Below, one piece after another: positions 41,501 through 49,393 of a stretch of DNA of 64,000 nt. The DNA is from Pyxidicoccus caerfyrddinensis. GTDB taxonomy: Bacteria > Myxococcota > Myxococcia > Myxococcales > Myxococcaceae. The DNA lies in NCBI RefSeq assembly GCF_010894405.1, contig NZ_JAAIYA010000015.1, forward strand, positions 218,156 through 282,155, read 5' to 3'. Below the pieces are notes generated by a model. The model saw only the letters and a list, made by a program, of their open reading frames with translations, was not told the DNA's origin and made no database searches. The position numbers and the translations under genes are program-made. Numbering within the stretch: position 1 is the stretch's first letter; every line of letters starts with the position of its first letter.

Positions 41501-44267
41501 CGTGGACCAGACGCCGCGCCCGCTCAAGCCCACGTCGCTGGACGTGGCGCTGCCGACGACGGCGCGCGTGGGGCAGGCCATCACCGTGAAGCTGAAGGCC
41601 CCGTACAAGGGCCGCGTGCTCTTCACCGCGGAGACGGACCGCGTGCTCGCCACCGAGTGGAAGGCGGTGGAGCCCGGCGAGGTGACGTGGACCTTCACGC
41701 CGAAGGGCTTCGCGCCCAACGTCTACGTGAGCGCCTTCCTGGTGAAGGACCCGCACCTGGAATCCAAGGAGGCCTTCATGCCGGACCGCGCCTTCGGCGT
41801 GGCCAGCGTGCCGCTGGAGCCGGTGGACTTCACGCAGGCCGTGAAGCTGAACGTGCCCACGGAGGTCCGCTCCAACGACACGCTGACGGTGGACCTGGAC
41901 CTGGGCGCGGTGGAAGGGCCCACCTTCGCCACGGTGGCCGTGGTGGACGAGGGCATCCTCTCCCTCACGCGCTTCCAGAGCCCGGACCCGCTGAAGCAGC
42001 TCTTCACCAAGCGCGCGCTCGGCGTGGACACGTATGAAACCATCGGCTGGACGCTGCTGGTGCCGCCGGGGGGCAACTCGAGCTCCACGGGTGGTGACGG
42101 CGAGGGAGATGCTTCCGGTCGCGTGCAGCCCGTCAAGCCGGTGGCGCTGTGGAGCGGCGTGGTGCAGGTGCCGGCCAACGGCAAGCTGCGCGTGCCCTTC
42201 AAGCTGCCGCAGTACCGGGGCGCGGTGCGGGTGATGGCGGTGACGGCGGGCGCGAAGCGCATCGGCCACGCGAGCGCCCAGGTGCTCGTGAGAGACCCGC
42301 TGGTGCTCCAGGCCACGCTGCCGCGCTTCCTCACGCAGAACGACGAAATCCAGGTGCCCGTCTTCGTCACCAACCTGTCCGGCAAGGCGCAGGACGTGAA
42401 GGTGACGCTGGTCACGGAGGCCCTGCCGGTGCCGGGGCTGATTGCCACGACGGCGGCCTCGCCCCTCCAGCTGCTCGGCAAGAGCGAGGGTCGTGCCCGA
42501 CTGGAGGACGGCAAGTCCTCCACCTTCGTCTTCCAGGCGAAGGCGGTGCAGGCGGTGGGCGCGGCGCGGATGACGGTGACGGTGGAGGGTGGCGGCTACA
42601 CCTCGCGCGAGTCGCTGGACGTTCCGCTGTCGCCCGCGGGCCCGCGTGAGCGGCGCGTGCAGCGCATCGAGCTGGCGCAGGGGACGACGGACGTCTCGAA
42701 GTACCTCCAGGGCTGGGTGCCCACCACGGAGCGCTCCACGCTGTGGGTGACGGCGAATCCGTATGCGCAGTCGCTCCAGCACCTCTCGTACCTGGTGCAG
42801 TACCCGTACGGGTGCGTGGAGCAGACGACGTCCTCCACGCGGCCGCTGCTGTACGTGTCGGAGCTGCTGGACGACGTGGACCCGACGCTGAAGCAGGGCC
42901 GGGACGTGAGCGACATGGTGCTGGCGGGCATCAACCGCGTGCTCTCCATGCAGACGCCGTCGGGCGGCTTCGCGTACTGGCCGGGCCAGACGGAGCCGGT
43001 GGAGTGGGGCACCGCCTACGCCACGCACATGCTGCTGGACGCGCAGAAGCTGAAGTACCCCGTGCCGCAGGACCGGCTGGATGACGCCCTCACGTGGATG
43101 GGCAACGAGCTGAACAACCAGGAGGGCCGCACCCAGCGGCACGGCGGCTACAGCGAGAGCTCCGAGGCGTACATGCACTACGTGCTGGCGCTGGGCGGCA
43201 AGGGGCGCAAGGCGCGCATGCAGAAGATGGTGGAGGTGCTGGCCGAGCGCGCCAAGAAGTCCCCGCTGTCGGGCGAGGACCGCGAGGAGGACTACATGCT
43301 CAAGTCCGCGCTGTGGCTCGCGGGAGACCGCCGCTACGAGAAGGAGCTGCGCAATCCGGACCTGTCGCCCGTCACCGAGGAGCGGAAGAACAACTGGTCC
43401 TTCTACTCGGACCGGCGGCGCCGGGGCTTCATGCTGAGCACCTTCCAGGACCTCTTCGGCAACGACGCCGCGGGCGAGCCGCTCGCGCGCATGGTGGCCG
43501 AGTCGCTCCAGTCACACCCGAGCGGCTACTACACGACGCAGGAGCTGGTCTGGGGCATCACCGGCCTGGGCAAGCGACTGCAAGGGACGGTCGCGAAGTT
43601 CACCCCGCCGGTGCTCATGGCGGACGGCAAGGTGGTGGCGCCGAAGCAGGACAAGGACGCGCGCGCGTCGGACCGCACGTGGGCCCTGGCCCGCGCCAGC
43701 GAACGGCAGGGGCTCCAGCTGGAGCTGAAGACCAAGGACGAGGGGAAGCTGTACCTCGTGCTCAGCAGCGAGGGCGTGCGCACGGACGGGCAGGTGAAGA
43801 CGGGCGGGCAGGGGCTCACGCTGAGCCGCACGTGGCGCAAGCTGGACGGCACGGAGCTGAACCTGCGCTCGGGGCCGGTGTCGCTGGCGGACCTGGTCTA
43901 CGTGGAGCTGACGGTGCGCAACACCACCGCCGAGCGCGTGCAGAACCTCGCCCTGGTGGACCGGCTGCCGGCGGGCTGGGAAATCGAGAACGCGCGGCTT
44001 GGCCGCGGTGGCAGCGCGGCGTGGATTGACGCCGACTCGCTGTGGACGGCGGACTACGTGAACATCCGCGATGACCGCATGGAGGTGTTCGGCAGCCTGG
44101 CGGCGGGCGAGTCGAAGAAGGTCATCTACGCGGTGCGCGCGGTGACGGCGGGTTCCTTCACCCTGCCGTCAGCGGAGGTGGAAGCCATGTATGACCCCCG
44201 TCTCTGGGCGCGCGAGTCGGCCGGCACGGTGCAGGTGTCCGGCCCGTGGAAGGACAGCCTGCTCTAG
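38520..44267 (+). CDS. Bacterial alpha-2-macroglobulin lipoprotein with thioester
   Basis: Large periplasmic protease trap of 1,915 aa. ATG 38520 has a GGAGGAAC ribosome site and yields a lipoprotein signal with lipobox LAGC. The order fits the YfhM type: N-terminal MG-like beta domains, the MG2 region (SLWSDRGVYRPGDTAHVAAVLRG near residue 640), the alpha-2-macroglobulin core (VALWSGVVQVPANGKLRVPFKLPQYRG near 1205), and the thioester GCVEQ at 1431-1435, followed by alpha-alpha toroid helices (SGGFAYWPGQTEPVEWGTAYATHMLLDAQK) and a C-terminal receptor-binding-like domain. With Cys1432 and Gln1435 intact it should trap proteases covalently. Its usual partner, PBP1C, is encoded 0.8 kb downstream; an opposing gene lies between. 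It may guard the envelope against proteases from prey or rivals. Confidence 0.93.
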   Translation: MGSRSVVTQRAPRSSWPLVALLVGATLAGCKQEQPPQQPGTPTASPPVTATTPAPVAGADAGTATSAAVTPPTPESLTPVIRELATEDAVPRGIVIEFPRPVAPEDSEVKPGTIVALVPRVVGSFSWRTPSTLVFTPSAGEGFRFDTTYTVTLESVETGTGVVKAPSEGAWSHRFTTPAFQFVRLAPRQLDLLKGRVEVDVVFSGPVDLNAVRSRGTFQVEGESISDVKWRTVPNMRNVVSAQLGHPRLKPAAKLRFDLKAGLAAVGDAKATAPVAQRTVELRAGKRLDFTRVSLGEGSTGHYLEVSCRDVEADAPASPRESEEYDEYYWNDSNKGCLLDDGVAADAIHLTPAVKFSIAPSRRGFRIFGDFKRGPYSLRIDAGTPSVGGGVLLSPYVNVVSVPARKPQVSFATSGRYLPRSAWRNLPLQHLNLDEVELTVRHVPPENLVFWMSDDNTETVDERTSNVVAKRKLALKSQPDTLTTTYVDVANLVPANTRGLVEVSARKGEWQAATRILLTDLSLVAKRGGPAAGSTDKGEVWVWALGMENTEPLSGVEVSLVKKSGQTVARCTTVATDGCQLKVPAPGVDDSEPFALIARDGDELTYLKYSELKTEIANSDVQGEPYRSEKAYRGSLWSDRGVYRPGDTAHVAAVLRGQDDVAPPTGMPVELVVVDPRERELKKVSLKTNEAGLVALDVPFEAFQDTGRYRVTLKVADRDVATYALSVEEFVPERMKVTARTEKEGYVQGEEIPVAVEAAYLFGGSAEGSPVEVTCRLVPSEFKPKENAQYAYGVWRQDGGPLRAVTLGQVKGELDAKGQALLRCPAQAATGGLRGAARLTALASVFESGSGRSSVGDASTPVHPEAYYVGLQATTHKVKAGKPFTVNGVVVDWDGKLLTSGKAPKTVDVEYLRLEEEYGLHYDESEGYERYQRYLRPLREGRTTAQVQNGRFTLQVTPGEDAAGYLVRVRSGATQTDLELEGEGRYYWWGEGSRVDQTPRPLKPTSLDVALPTTARVGQAITVKLKAPYKGRVLFTAETDRVLATEWKAVEPGEVTWTFTPKGFAPNVYVSAFLVKDPHLESKEAFMPDRAFGVASVPLEPVDFTQAVKLNVPTEVRSNDTLTVDLDLGAVEGPTFATVAVVDEGILSLTRFQSPDPLKQLFTKRALGVDTYETIGWTLLVPPGGNSSSTGGDGEGDASGRVQPVKPVALWSGVVQVPANGKLRVPFKLPQYRGAVRVMAVTAGAKRIGHASAQVLVRDPLVLQATLPRFLTQNDEIQVPVFVTNLSGKAQDVKVTLVTEALPVPGLIATTAASPLQLLGKSEGRARLEDGKSSTFVFQAKAVQAVGAARMTVTVEGGGYTSRESLDVPLSPAGPRERRVQRIELAQGTTDVSKYLQGWVPTTERSTLWVTANPYAQSLQHLSYLVQYPYGCVEQTTSSTRPLLYVSELLDDVDPTLKQGRDVSDMVLAGINRVLSMQTPSGGFAYWPGQTEPVEWGTAYATHMLLDAQKLKYPVPQDRLDDALTWMGNELNNQEGRTQRHGGYSESSEAYMHYVLALGGKGRKARMQKMVEVLAERAKKSPLSGEDREEDYMLKSALWLAGDRRYEKELRNPDLSPVTEERKNNWSFYSDRRRRGFMLSTFQDLFGNDAAGEPLARMVAESLQSHPSGYYTTQELVWGITGLGKRLQGTVAKFTPPVLMADGKVVAPKQDKDARASDRTWALARASERQGLQLELKTKDEGKLYLVLSSEGVRTDGQVKTGGQGLTLSRTWRKLDGTELNLRSGPVSLADLVYVELTVRNTTAERVQNLALVDRLPAGWEIENARLGRGGSAAWIDADSLWTADYVNIRDDRMEVFGSLAAGESKKVIYAVRAVTAGSFTLPSAEVEAMYDPRLWARESAGTVQVSGPWKDSLL

Positions 44268-44947
44268 GCCAGCGTGTCCCAGAGCGCGTCGAACGCGCGG
44301 CTGAAGGGCTGCACCAGCCGCGCGTCGTCGCACACGAGCACGTTCTCATGGTTGTGCTCCGCCGCGGAGCGCGTCCAGTTGTAGCTCCCCGTAATCAGGC
44401 GCAGCCGGTCGAACACCGCGAACTTGTGATGCATATGGGCCTCGCTCCTGTCCAGCCGCACCGGCACGCCGGCGGCACCCAGCCGCTCCATGTCGGAGCC
44501 CACGTCGAGCGCCTTGTCATTGTCTCCGATGACGCGCACCCGCACGCCGCGGCCATGGGCCTCCAGCAGCGCGCGGGTGATGCGGTCATCCGTCACGGTG
44601 TAGACGCACACCTCGATGGAGCCTCGTGCGCGCTGTATCTGCTGGATGATGGCGTTGAGCGGGCCGTCTCCTGGCGTGAAGTGGGCCTCCATGCGGGAGG
44701 CCTCCACGCTCCTCGGGGCGTGCAGGGCGTCCACCATCTCCTCCAGCCAGGAGATGACCTCGCGCGAGCGCGGCTCCTTCACGGAGGCGCGTGCCAGGGC
44801 GAAGGCCCGCGTGCGGAAGACGGCCAGCAGGGCCTCTCCCGCGCGCCGCTCCACGAGCACCGCCTGGAGCGCCTGCCGCTCGGTGGGCGTCAGCCTCCGG
44901 TCATCGATGATGGAGGCGAGGATGGCGTCGACCTCGACGGGATTCAT
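44264..44947 (-). CDS. Phospholipase D-like (single-HKD) protein
   Basis: Protein of 227 aa from ATG 44947. An N-terminal helical stretch (about residues 1-95) precedes one PLD domain with HHKFAVFD (HxKxxxxD) followed by GSYNWTRSAAEHNHENVLV. One HKD per chain means the active site forms by dimerisation, as in Nuc nuclease and mitochondrial cardiolipin hydrolase; nuclease or phospholipase activity are both possible. There is no signal peptide. It sits between the alpha-2-macroglobulin and PBP1C genes in the opposite orientation and its stop overlaps the former's stop by 4 bp. Confidence 0.85.
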   Translation of the reverse strand: MNPVEVDAILASIIDDRRLTPTERQALQAVLVERRAGEALLAVFRTRAFALARASVKEPRSREVISWLEEMVDALHAPRSVEASRMEAHFTPGDGPLNAIIQQIQRARGSIEVCVYTVTDDRITRALLEAHGRGVRVRVIGDNDKALDVGSDMERLGAAGVPVRLDRSEAHMHHKFAVFDRLRLITGSYNWTRSAAEHNHENVLVCDDARLVQPFSRAFDALWDTLA

Positions 44948-45030
44948 AGCGGAGCGACTCCTGGCATGGGCCCTCGTAGCATAGAGGGAACCTGCTCCCA
45001 CGGTGAGGCGCCCCCGGGAGCCGACGTCCC

Positions 45031-47403
45031 ATGAGTCGCATCCGCCGCATCGTCCGGAGGCTCGTCCTCGTCACCGTGGGGCTGCTCGTGCTCGCGGGGG
45101 CGGGCGTGTGGGCCGCGTGGTGGGTGCCGCTGCCGACGCGGCTCTCCGCGCCGGCCTCGGTGGTGATGGAGTACCGGGACGGCACGCCGGCCCACGTCTT
45201 CCTGGCGCCGGATGAGCGCTGGCGCATCCCCACGTCCCCCGAGCGCGTGGACCCGGCCTACCTCCGCGCGCTGGTGGCGCTGGAGGACAAGCGCTTCTTC
45301 CACCACCCGGGCGTGGACCCGCTGGCCGTGCTGCGGGCCGCCGCGCGCAACGTGACGCGAGGACGGCGGGTGTCGGGCGCGTCCACGCTCACCATGCAGC
45401 TGGTGCGCGTGCTGGAGCCCCGCCCGCGCACCTTCACCTCGAAGCTCATCGAGTCCTTCCGCGCGGTGCAGCTGGAGTTGCGGCTGACGAAGCAGGAGGT
45501 GCTCGCGGCCTACCTGCAGTTCGTCCCATACGGGCGCAACGTGGAGGGCGTGGAGGCCGCGGCGCTCGCGTACTTCGGCCACACCGCGTCGCACCTGAGC
45601 CCGGCGGAGATTTCCACGCTGCTGGCGGTGCCGCAGAACCCCAACCGCCGCTTCCCCTCGACGGAGAACGCGGCGCGGCTCAGGGCTGCGAGGAACGGGG
45701 TGGCGCAGCGGTTGTTGCACGAAGAGGCGCTGCCTCGCGGCCCGGCGGAGGCCACGGTGTCGCCCGAGGCGGTGCTGGCCGAGGTGCACTCCACGCCGGT
45801 GCCCGTGGGCCTCAGGCCGTTTCCCCGCGAGGCGCCGCACGTAGCGGTGTGGCTGCGGACGCAGCACCCGGAACTGGCGCGGCTGCGCACCACGCTGGAC
45901 GCGGGCACGCAGCGGATGGTGGAGCGGCTGATGCGGGACGCGGCGGCCGGGCTGGCCTCGCGCGGCATCCACAACGGGACGGCGGTGGTGGTGGAGCGTG
46001 AGCGCGCGGAGGTGCTCGCGCTGGTGGGCAACTTCGACTTCTTCGACCTGGAGCACGGTGGACAGATTGCCGGCTTCGCCACGCCGCGCTCTCCGGGCTC
46101 GGCGCTCAAGCCGCTGCTGTATGCGATGGGCATCGACCTGGGACTCGTCGGCCCCGAGCAGCTCGTGGCGGACGTCCCCACGGCCTACGGAGGCTATGCG
46201 CCGCGCAACTTCGACGGCCGCTTCCAGGGGCTCGTGCGGCTGGAGTACGCGCTGTCGCAGTCGCTCAACATGCCCTTCGTGCGGCTCCTGGAGCGCGTGG
46301 GCGTGGAGCGCTTCCTGGGCACGCTGCGCGCGGCGGGCGTCACCAGCCTGGAGACGGAGCCGGGACACTACGGCCTGTCGGCGGCGGTGGGCGGCATCGA
46401 GCTGACGCCGCTGGAGTTGGCGGGCGTGTACGTGGCGCTGGCGGGGGACGGGCATGCGCCAACGCTGCGGTTGCTGGACGACGGGCAGCCCACGGGAGCG
46501 CCGACGGAGGTGATGTCCCTGGGAGCGGCGTGGCTGACGCGGCGGGCGCTGTCGCTGCGCGACAGGCCGGACTTTCCCGAGCGGCGGCGGCTGACGGGCC
46601 TGCCGGCGCGGGTGCACTGGAAGACGGGGACGAGCTTCGGACACCGGGATGCATGGGCCGCGGGCTCGGGGCCACGGCACACGGCGGTGGTGTGGCTGGG
46701 GAACTTCGACCACTCGCCGAGCGTGCACCTGGTGGGCGCGGACGCGGCCGGGCCGCTGCTGTTCGACATCCTGGAGGGCGTGGGTCCGCGCGGGAAGGCA
46801 GTGCCGGATGAAGAAGTGGAGCCGCCGGAGGACCTGATGCGCGTGGAGGTGTGCGCGTACTCGGGGCACCTGCCGACGGACGCGTGCGTGCAGCGCAAGA
46901 CGGTGCTGGCGCGGCGCTCGGCGGTGCCCACGGGGCGCTGCCCGTACCACCAGAAGGTGGAGGTGGACGTGGCCACGGGGCTGGCGGTGGGGCCCACGTG
47001 CAGGGCGGGGCGCAAGACGGAAGAGCGGGTGTTCCTCACCTGGCCCGCGACGATTCGCCGTTGGCTGGAGGAGCAGCACCGGAGGTTGCCGGAGCCGCCC
47101 TCGGCCGCGCCCGGCTGCGAGCCCGGAGGCGCGCGCGCGGCGCCGATGATTGTGTCGCCCGCGGATGGTCAGGTGGCGATGCTGATTCCAGGCGTGCCCG
47201 CGGAGCAGCAGGAGATGCCGCTGGAGGCGGAGGCGTCACACGAGCGCGCGCTGACGTGGTTCGTGGATGGGGCGCTGCTGGGCACTGCGCGCGCGGACGA
47301 GCGCGTGTGGTGGACGCCCTCGGTGGGCGCGCACGAAATCCTCGTCACCGATGACAGGGGGCTCACGGCGAAGCGGACGCTGGTGGTACGGGAGCGGCGC
47401 TGA
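45031..47403 (+). CDS. pbpC: Penicillin-binding protein 1C
   Basis: Bifunctional peptidoglycan synthase of 790 aa. After an N-terminal membrane anchor (LVLVTVGLLVLAGAGVWAAWW) comes the GT51 glycosyltransferase domain (ALEDKRFFHHPGVDPLA, GASTLTMQLVR), then the transpeptidase with Ser357-x-x-Lys360 (SALK), SLN at 411-413 and KTG at 531-533. The C-terminal 100 residues are the PBP1C-specific domain (IVSPADGQVAMLIPG). In many bacteria pbpC is directly behind the alpha-2-macroglobulin gene, the idea being repair of the wall where the trap acts; here it has its own 83-bp upstream region shared with the PLD-like gene. Confidence 0.95.
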   Translation: MSRIRRIVRRLVLVTVGLLVLAGAGVWAAWWVPLPTRLSAPASVVMEYRDGTPAHVFLAPDERWRIPTSPERVDPAYLRALVALEDKRFFHHPGVDPLAVLRAAARNVTRGRRVSGASTLTMQLVRVLEPRPRTFTSKLIESFRAVQLELRLTKQEVLAAYLQFVPYGRNVEGVEAAALAYFGHTASHLSPAEISTLLAVPQNPNRRFPSTENAARLRAARNGVAQRLLHEEALPRGPAEATVSPEAVLAEVHSTPVPVGLRPFPREAPHVAVWLRTQHPELARLRTTLDAGTQRMVERLMRDAAAGLASRGIHNGTAVVVERERAEVLALVGNFDFFDLEHGGQIAGFATPRSPGSALKPLLYAMGIDLGLVGPEQLVADVPTAYGGYAPRNFDGRFQGLVRLEYALSQSLNMPFVRLLERVGVERFLGTLRAAGVTSLETEPGHYGLSAAVGGIELTPLELAGVYVALAGDGHAPTLRLLDDGQPTGAPTEVMSLGAAWLTRRALSLRDRPDFPERRRLTGLPARVHWKTGTSFGHRDAWAAGSGPRHTAVVWLGNFDHSPSVHLVGADAAGPLLFDILEGVGPRGKAVPDEEVEPPEDLMRVEVCAYSGHLPTDACVQRKTVLARRSAVPTGRCPYHQKVEVDVATGLAVGPTCRAGRKTEERVFLTWPATIRRWLEEQHRRLPEPPSAAPGCEPGGARAAPMIVSPADGQVAMLIPGVPAEQQEMPLEAEASHERALTWFVDGALLGTARADERVWWTPSVGAHEILVTDDRGLTAKRTLVVRERR

Positions 47404-47450
47404 GCGTGCCCCCCGGGAGGTCGGATGCGGGGACGATGAAAGGAGCACCC

Positions 47451-47816
47451 ATGAAGGCGTGGAACTTCCGACTCGTGGGCCTCATCGGCGCCGCGCTGAT
47501 GGCGGGGTTGATTGCACTCGCGGTCGCCGGGCCCGTGCGGCTCATCCGGATGCCTGACGGCCATTGGCTTCGCGTCAGGACTCCCGGAGTCATCAAGGTC
47601 GCCGGAGGGCAATACCGCTACTTCATGTGGGGGACGGATGCGGTGGTGAGGAGGGAGCTCGACACCGACGGTGACGGTCGGTACGACGTTCGAGGTGACG
47701 ACTGGCAGTCGAGCCGTCCCAGGTGGTGCTGGCTCCGGGGTGCGTCAGGCTGGGAACCCGCGGCTCCCGAGCGCTGCGTGGCGGCGAGTGACCAGCTCTT
47801 GAAAGGCCACCCGTAG
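47451..47816 (+). CDS. Small membrane-anchored protein of unknown function
   Basis: Protein of 121 aa. AAGGAG precedes ATG 47451. One N-terminal hydrophobic helix (LVGLIGAALMAGLIALAVAG) anchors a polar domain of about 90 residues with a Trp/Arg-rich end (DDWQSSRPRWCWLRGASGWEP). An acidic DTDGDGRYD segment resembles a calcium-binding loop of the dockerin/thrombospondin-3 kind. No family recognised. It follows pbpC by 47 bp. Confidence 0.6.
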   Translation: MKAWNFRLVGLIGAALMAGLIALAVAGPVRLIRMPDGHWLRVRTPGVIKVAGGQYRYFMWGTDAVVRRELDTDGDGRYDVRGDDWQSSRPRWCWLRGASGWEPAAPERCVAASDQLLKGHP

Positions 47817-47858
47817 GCAACCCCGGCCTCGCGTCCTCCCGCACCGCCGCGAGTCGAA

Positions 47859-48269
47859 TCAGAGGAACCGCGCGCGCAGCTCGGGCGTGGGCATGCGGCA
47901 CGCCTCCGCCTTGCCGAACCAGCGATAGCGATTGCGCGCGATGAAGCGGTACACGACGTCGCGGATGGGCGTGGGAATGACGACGAAGGCGTAGAAAAGC
48001 TTCCACGCGCCGGGCAGCTTCCGGGCCACGCGCAGCGCCGCGCTGGAGCGCTCGTACACGCGCCCGTCCTCCACGAGGATGAAGCTCTGGGGCTCGGCCT
48101 CGGGCACGCGGCCCAGGGGGCCGAGCAGCGCCGCCGCCTGGGTGGACTGGAGCGCCGCGAAGCGGAAGCGCGCGGAAGGGTCCCGGTCGATGATGAAGTT
48201 CACCGCCCCATTGCAGAGATTGCAGACGCCGTCGAACAGCACCACTGCGTCCTGCTTCGCCTCGCTCAT
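47859..48269 (-). CDS. DCC family thiol-disulfide oxidoreductase
   Basis: Protein of 136 aa of the DCC (DUF393) family, with the diagnostic FDGVCNLCN (Cys16 and Cys19) at the N-terminus and the conserved middle FAALQS and C-terminal VYRFIARNRYRWFG segments. Family members have a thioredoxin-like fold and are presumed redox proteins. No signal peptide. It lies 51 bp downstream of the flavoprotein gene on the same strand and may be cotranscribed. Confidence 0.9.
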   Translation of the reverse strand: MSEAKQDAVVLFDGVCNLCNGAVNFIIDRDPSARFRFAALQSTQAAALLGPLGRVPEAEPQSFILVEDGRVYERSSAALRVARKLPGAWKLFYAFVVIPTPIRDVVYRFIARNRYRWFGKAEACRMPTPELRARFL

Positions 48270-48320
48270 TCCGGACCTCCCCCCGCTAGATAACGCGCCA
48301 CCCGCTCCCGCGCATGGGCC

Positions 48321-49352
48321 TCAAAGCACGGACGCCAGCCGCCGCGCCAGCGCCACGCCGCTGAGGAAGGCTCCCTCCACCCGGGGCCCGCCGCACCAGT
48401 CTCCGCAGGCTCCGATTCCCATGGACGCGTCGAACAGTGCGGTCTCCTCCAGCGCCGGGGAGGGCAGGGCGTAGCGCCACCGGTGGACCACCGTCTCCAC
48501 CGGCCGCACCTCCAGCCCCGTCGCCTGGGCGAAGGACTCCACCCACCGTGCCGCCACGACGACCGGAGCGGATTCCAGATACTCGCGGCTGGCCTCGGGC
48601 GAGCCATGCAGCACCCAGCGCTCACCCTCCGCCCGTCCCGGCTTGCTCGCGTCACGCGCAATCCACGACAGCGGTGAGTCATGGACGAACGCACCATCCA
48701 ACTCCAGCGTCACGCGCGCCTCGAAGCGGGCCATCACCGCCTGGCACGGCTCCATGTTCACCGTCGCCGCGCGCGCCGCCAATTCGGGCGCACCGGCCAG
48801 CAGCGGCACCGCCTGGGGCGCGGGCACCGCCACCACCACCACGTCAAATGGCCCAAGCCGCTCACCGGACTCCGTCGTGAGCCGCCACGCCGAGCCCTCG
48901 CGCTCCACGCGCTCCACGCGGACCTCATAGCGCGTGTGAAGCGTCTCTGCGTACTCGCGCACCCCCGAGCCCATCGACGGCACGCCCACGTAGCGCACCT
49001 GCTCGCGCTCGGACCGCGTCACCCGGCCGTGCTCCAACGTGCCGATGACGCCGTGCCACTCGGCGACCACGCCCGCGTCCATCCACCAGCGGACCTGCTC
49101 CAGGAAGAGCGCGTCCCTTGCCGTGAAGTACTGCGCCCCATGGTCGAAGGTGTCGCCCGTTTCGGTCCGCCGGGTGGCCATGCGTCCCCCAGGCCCCCGG
49201 CTCTTCTCGAACACCGTCACCGGGTAGCCCGCGGCGCGCAGGGCGCGGGCCGCCGTCACTCCGGACAGGCCCGCGCCAATCACCGCCACATCCGGCAATG
49301 AGCCGGTGCGCTTCGGGAGCAGGTCGTCGAGAGGGCTCGGGCGGAGGGACAT
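48321..49352 (-). CDS. Renalase-like FAD-dependent oxidoreductase
   Basis: Flavoprotein of 343 aa. The FAD motif is DVAVIGAGLSGVTAARAL with the following KSRGPGGRMATRR; the substrate-domain start FDHGAQYFTARD and the C-terminal GIGACGDWCGGPRVEGAFLSG match the bacterial renalase group, which oxidises misfolded dihydro-NAD(P) isomers back to usable cofactor. Start at 49352 (MSLRPSPLDDLL). Other amine-oxidase-type functions remain possible. Confidence 0.82.
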   Translation of the reverse strand: MSLRPSPLDDLLPKRTGSLPDVAVIGAGLSGVTAARALRAAGYPVTVFEKSRGPGGRMATRRTETGDTFDHGAQYFTARDALFLEQVRWWMDAGVVAEWHGVIGTLEHGRVTRSEREQVRYVGVPSMGSGVREYAETLHTRYEVRVERVEREGSAWRLTTESGERLGPFDVVVVAVPAPQAVPLLAGAPELAARAATVNMEPCQAVMARFEARVTLELDGAFVHDSPLSWIARDASKPGRAEGERWVLHGSPEASREYLESAPVVVAARWVESFAQATGLEVRPVETVVHRWRYALPSPALEETALFDASMGIGACGDWCGGPRVEGAFLSGVALARRLASVL

Positions 49353-49393
49353 GCCCCCCACCTAACCGCGGCCCTCCCGCGCCGCACGCCCGC

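Noticed and set aside
40194..43178. A 994-codon open frame on the minus strand
   Set aside because: Antisense to the alpha-2-macroglobulin gene, His/Arg/Leu-rich, no motif; a mirror frame.
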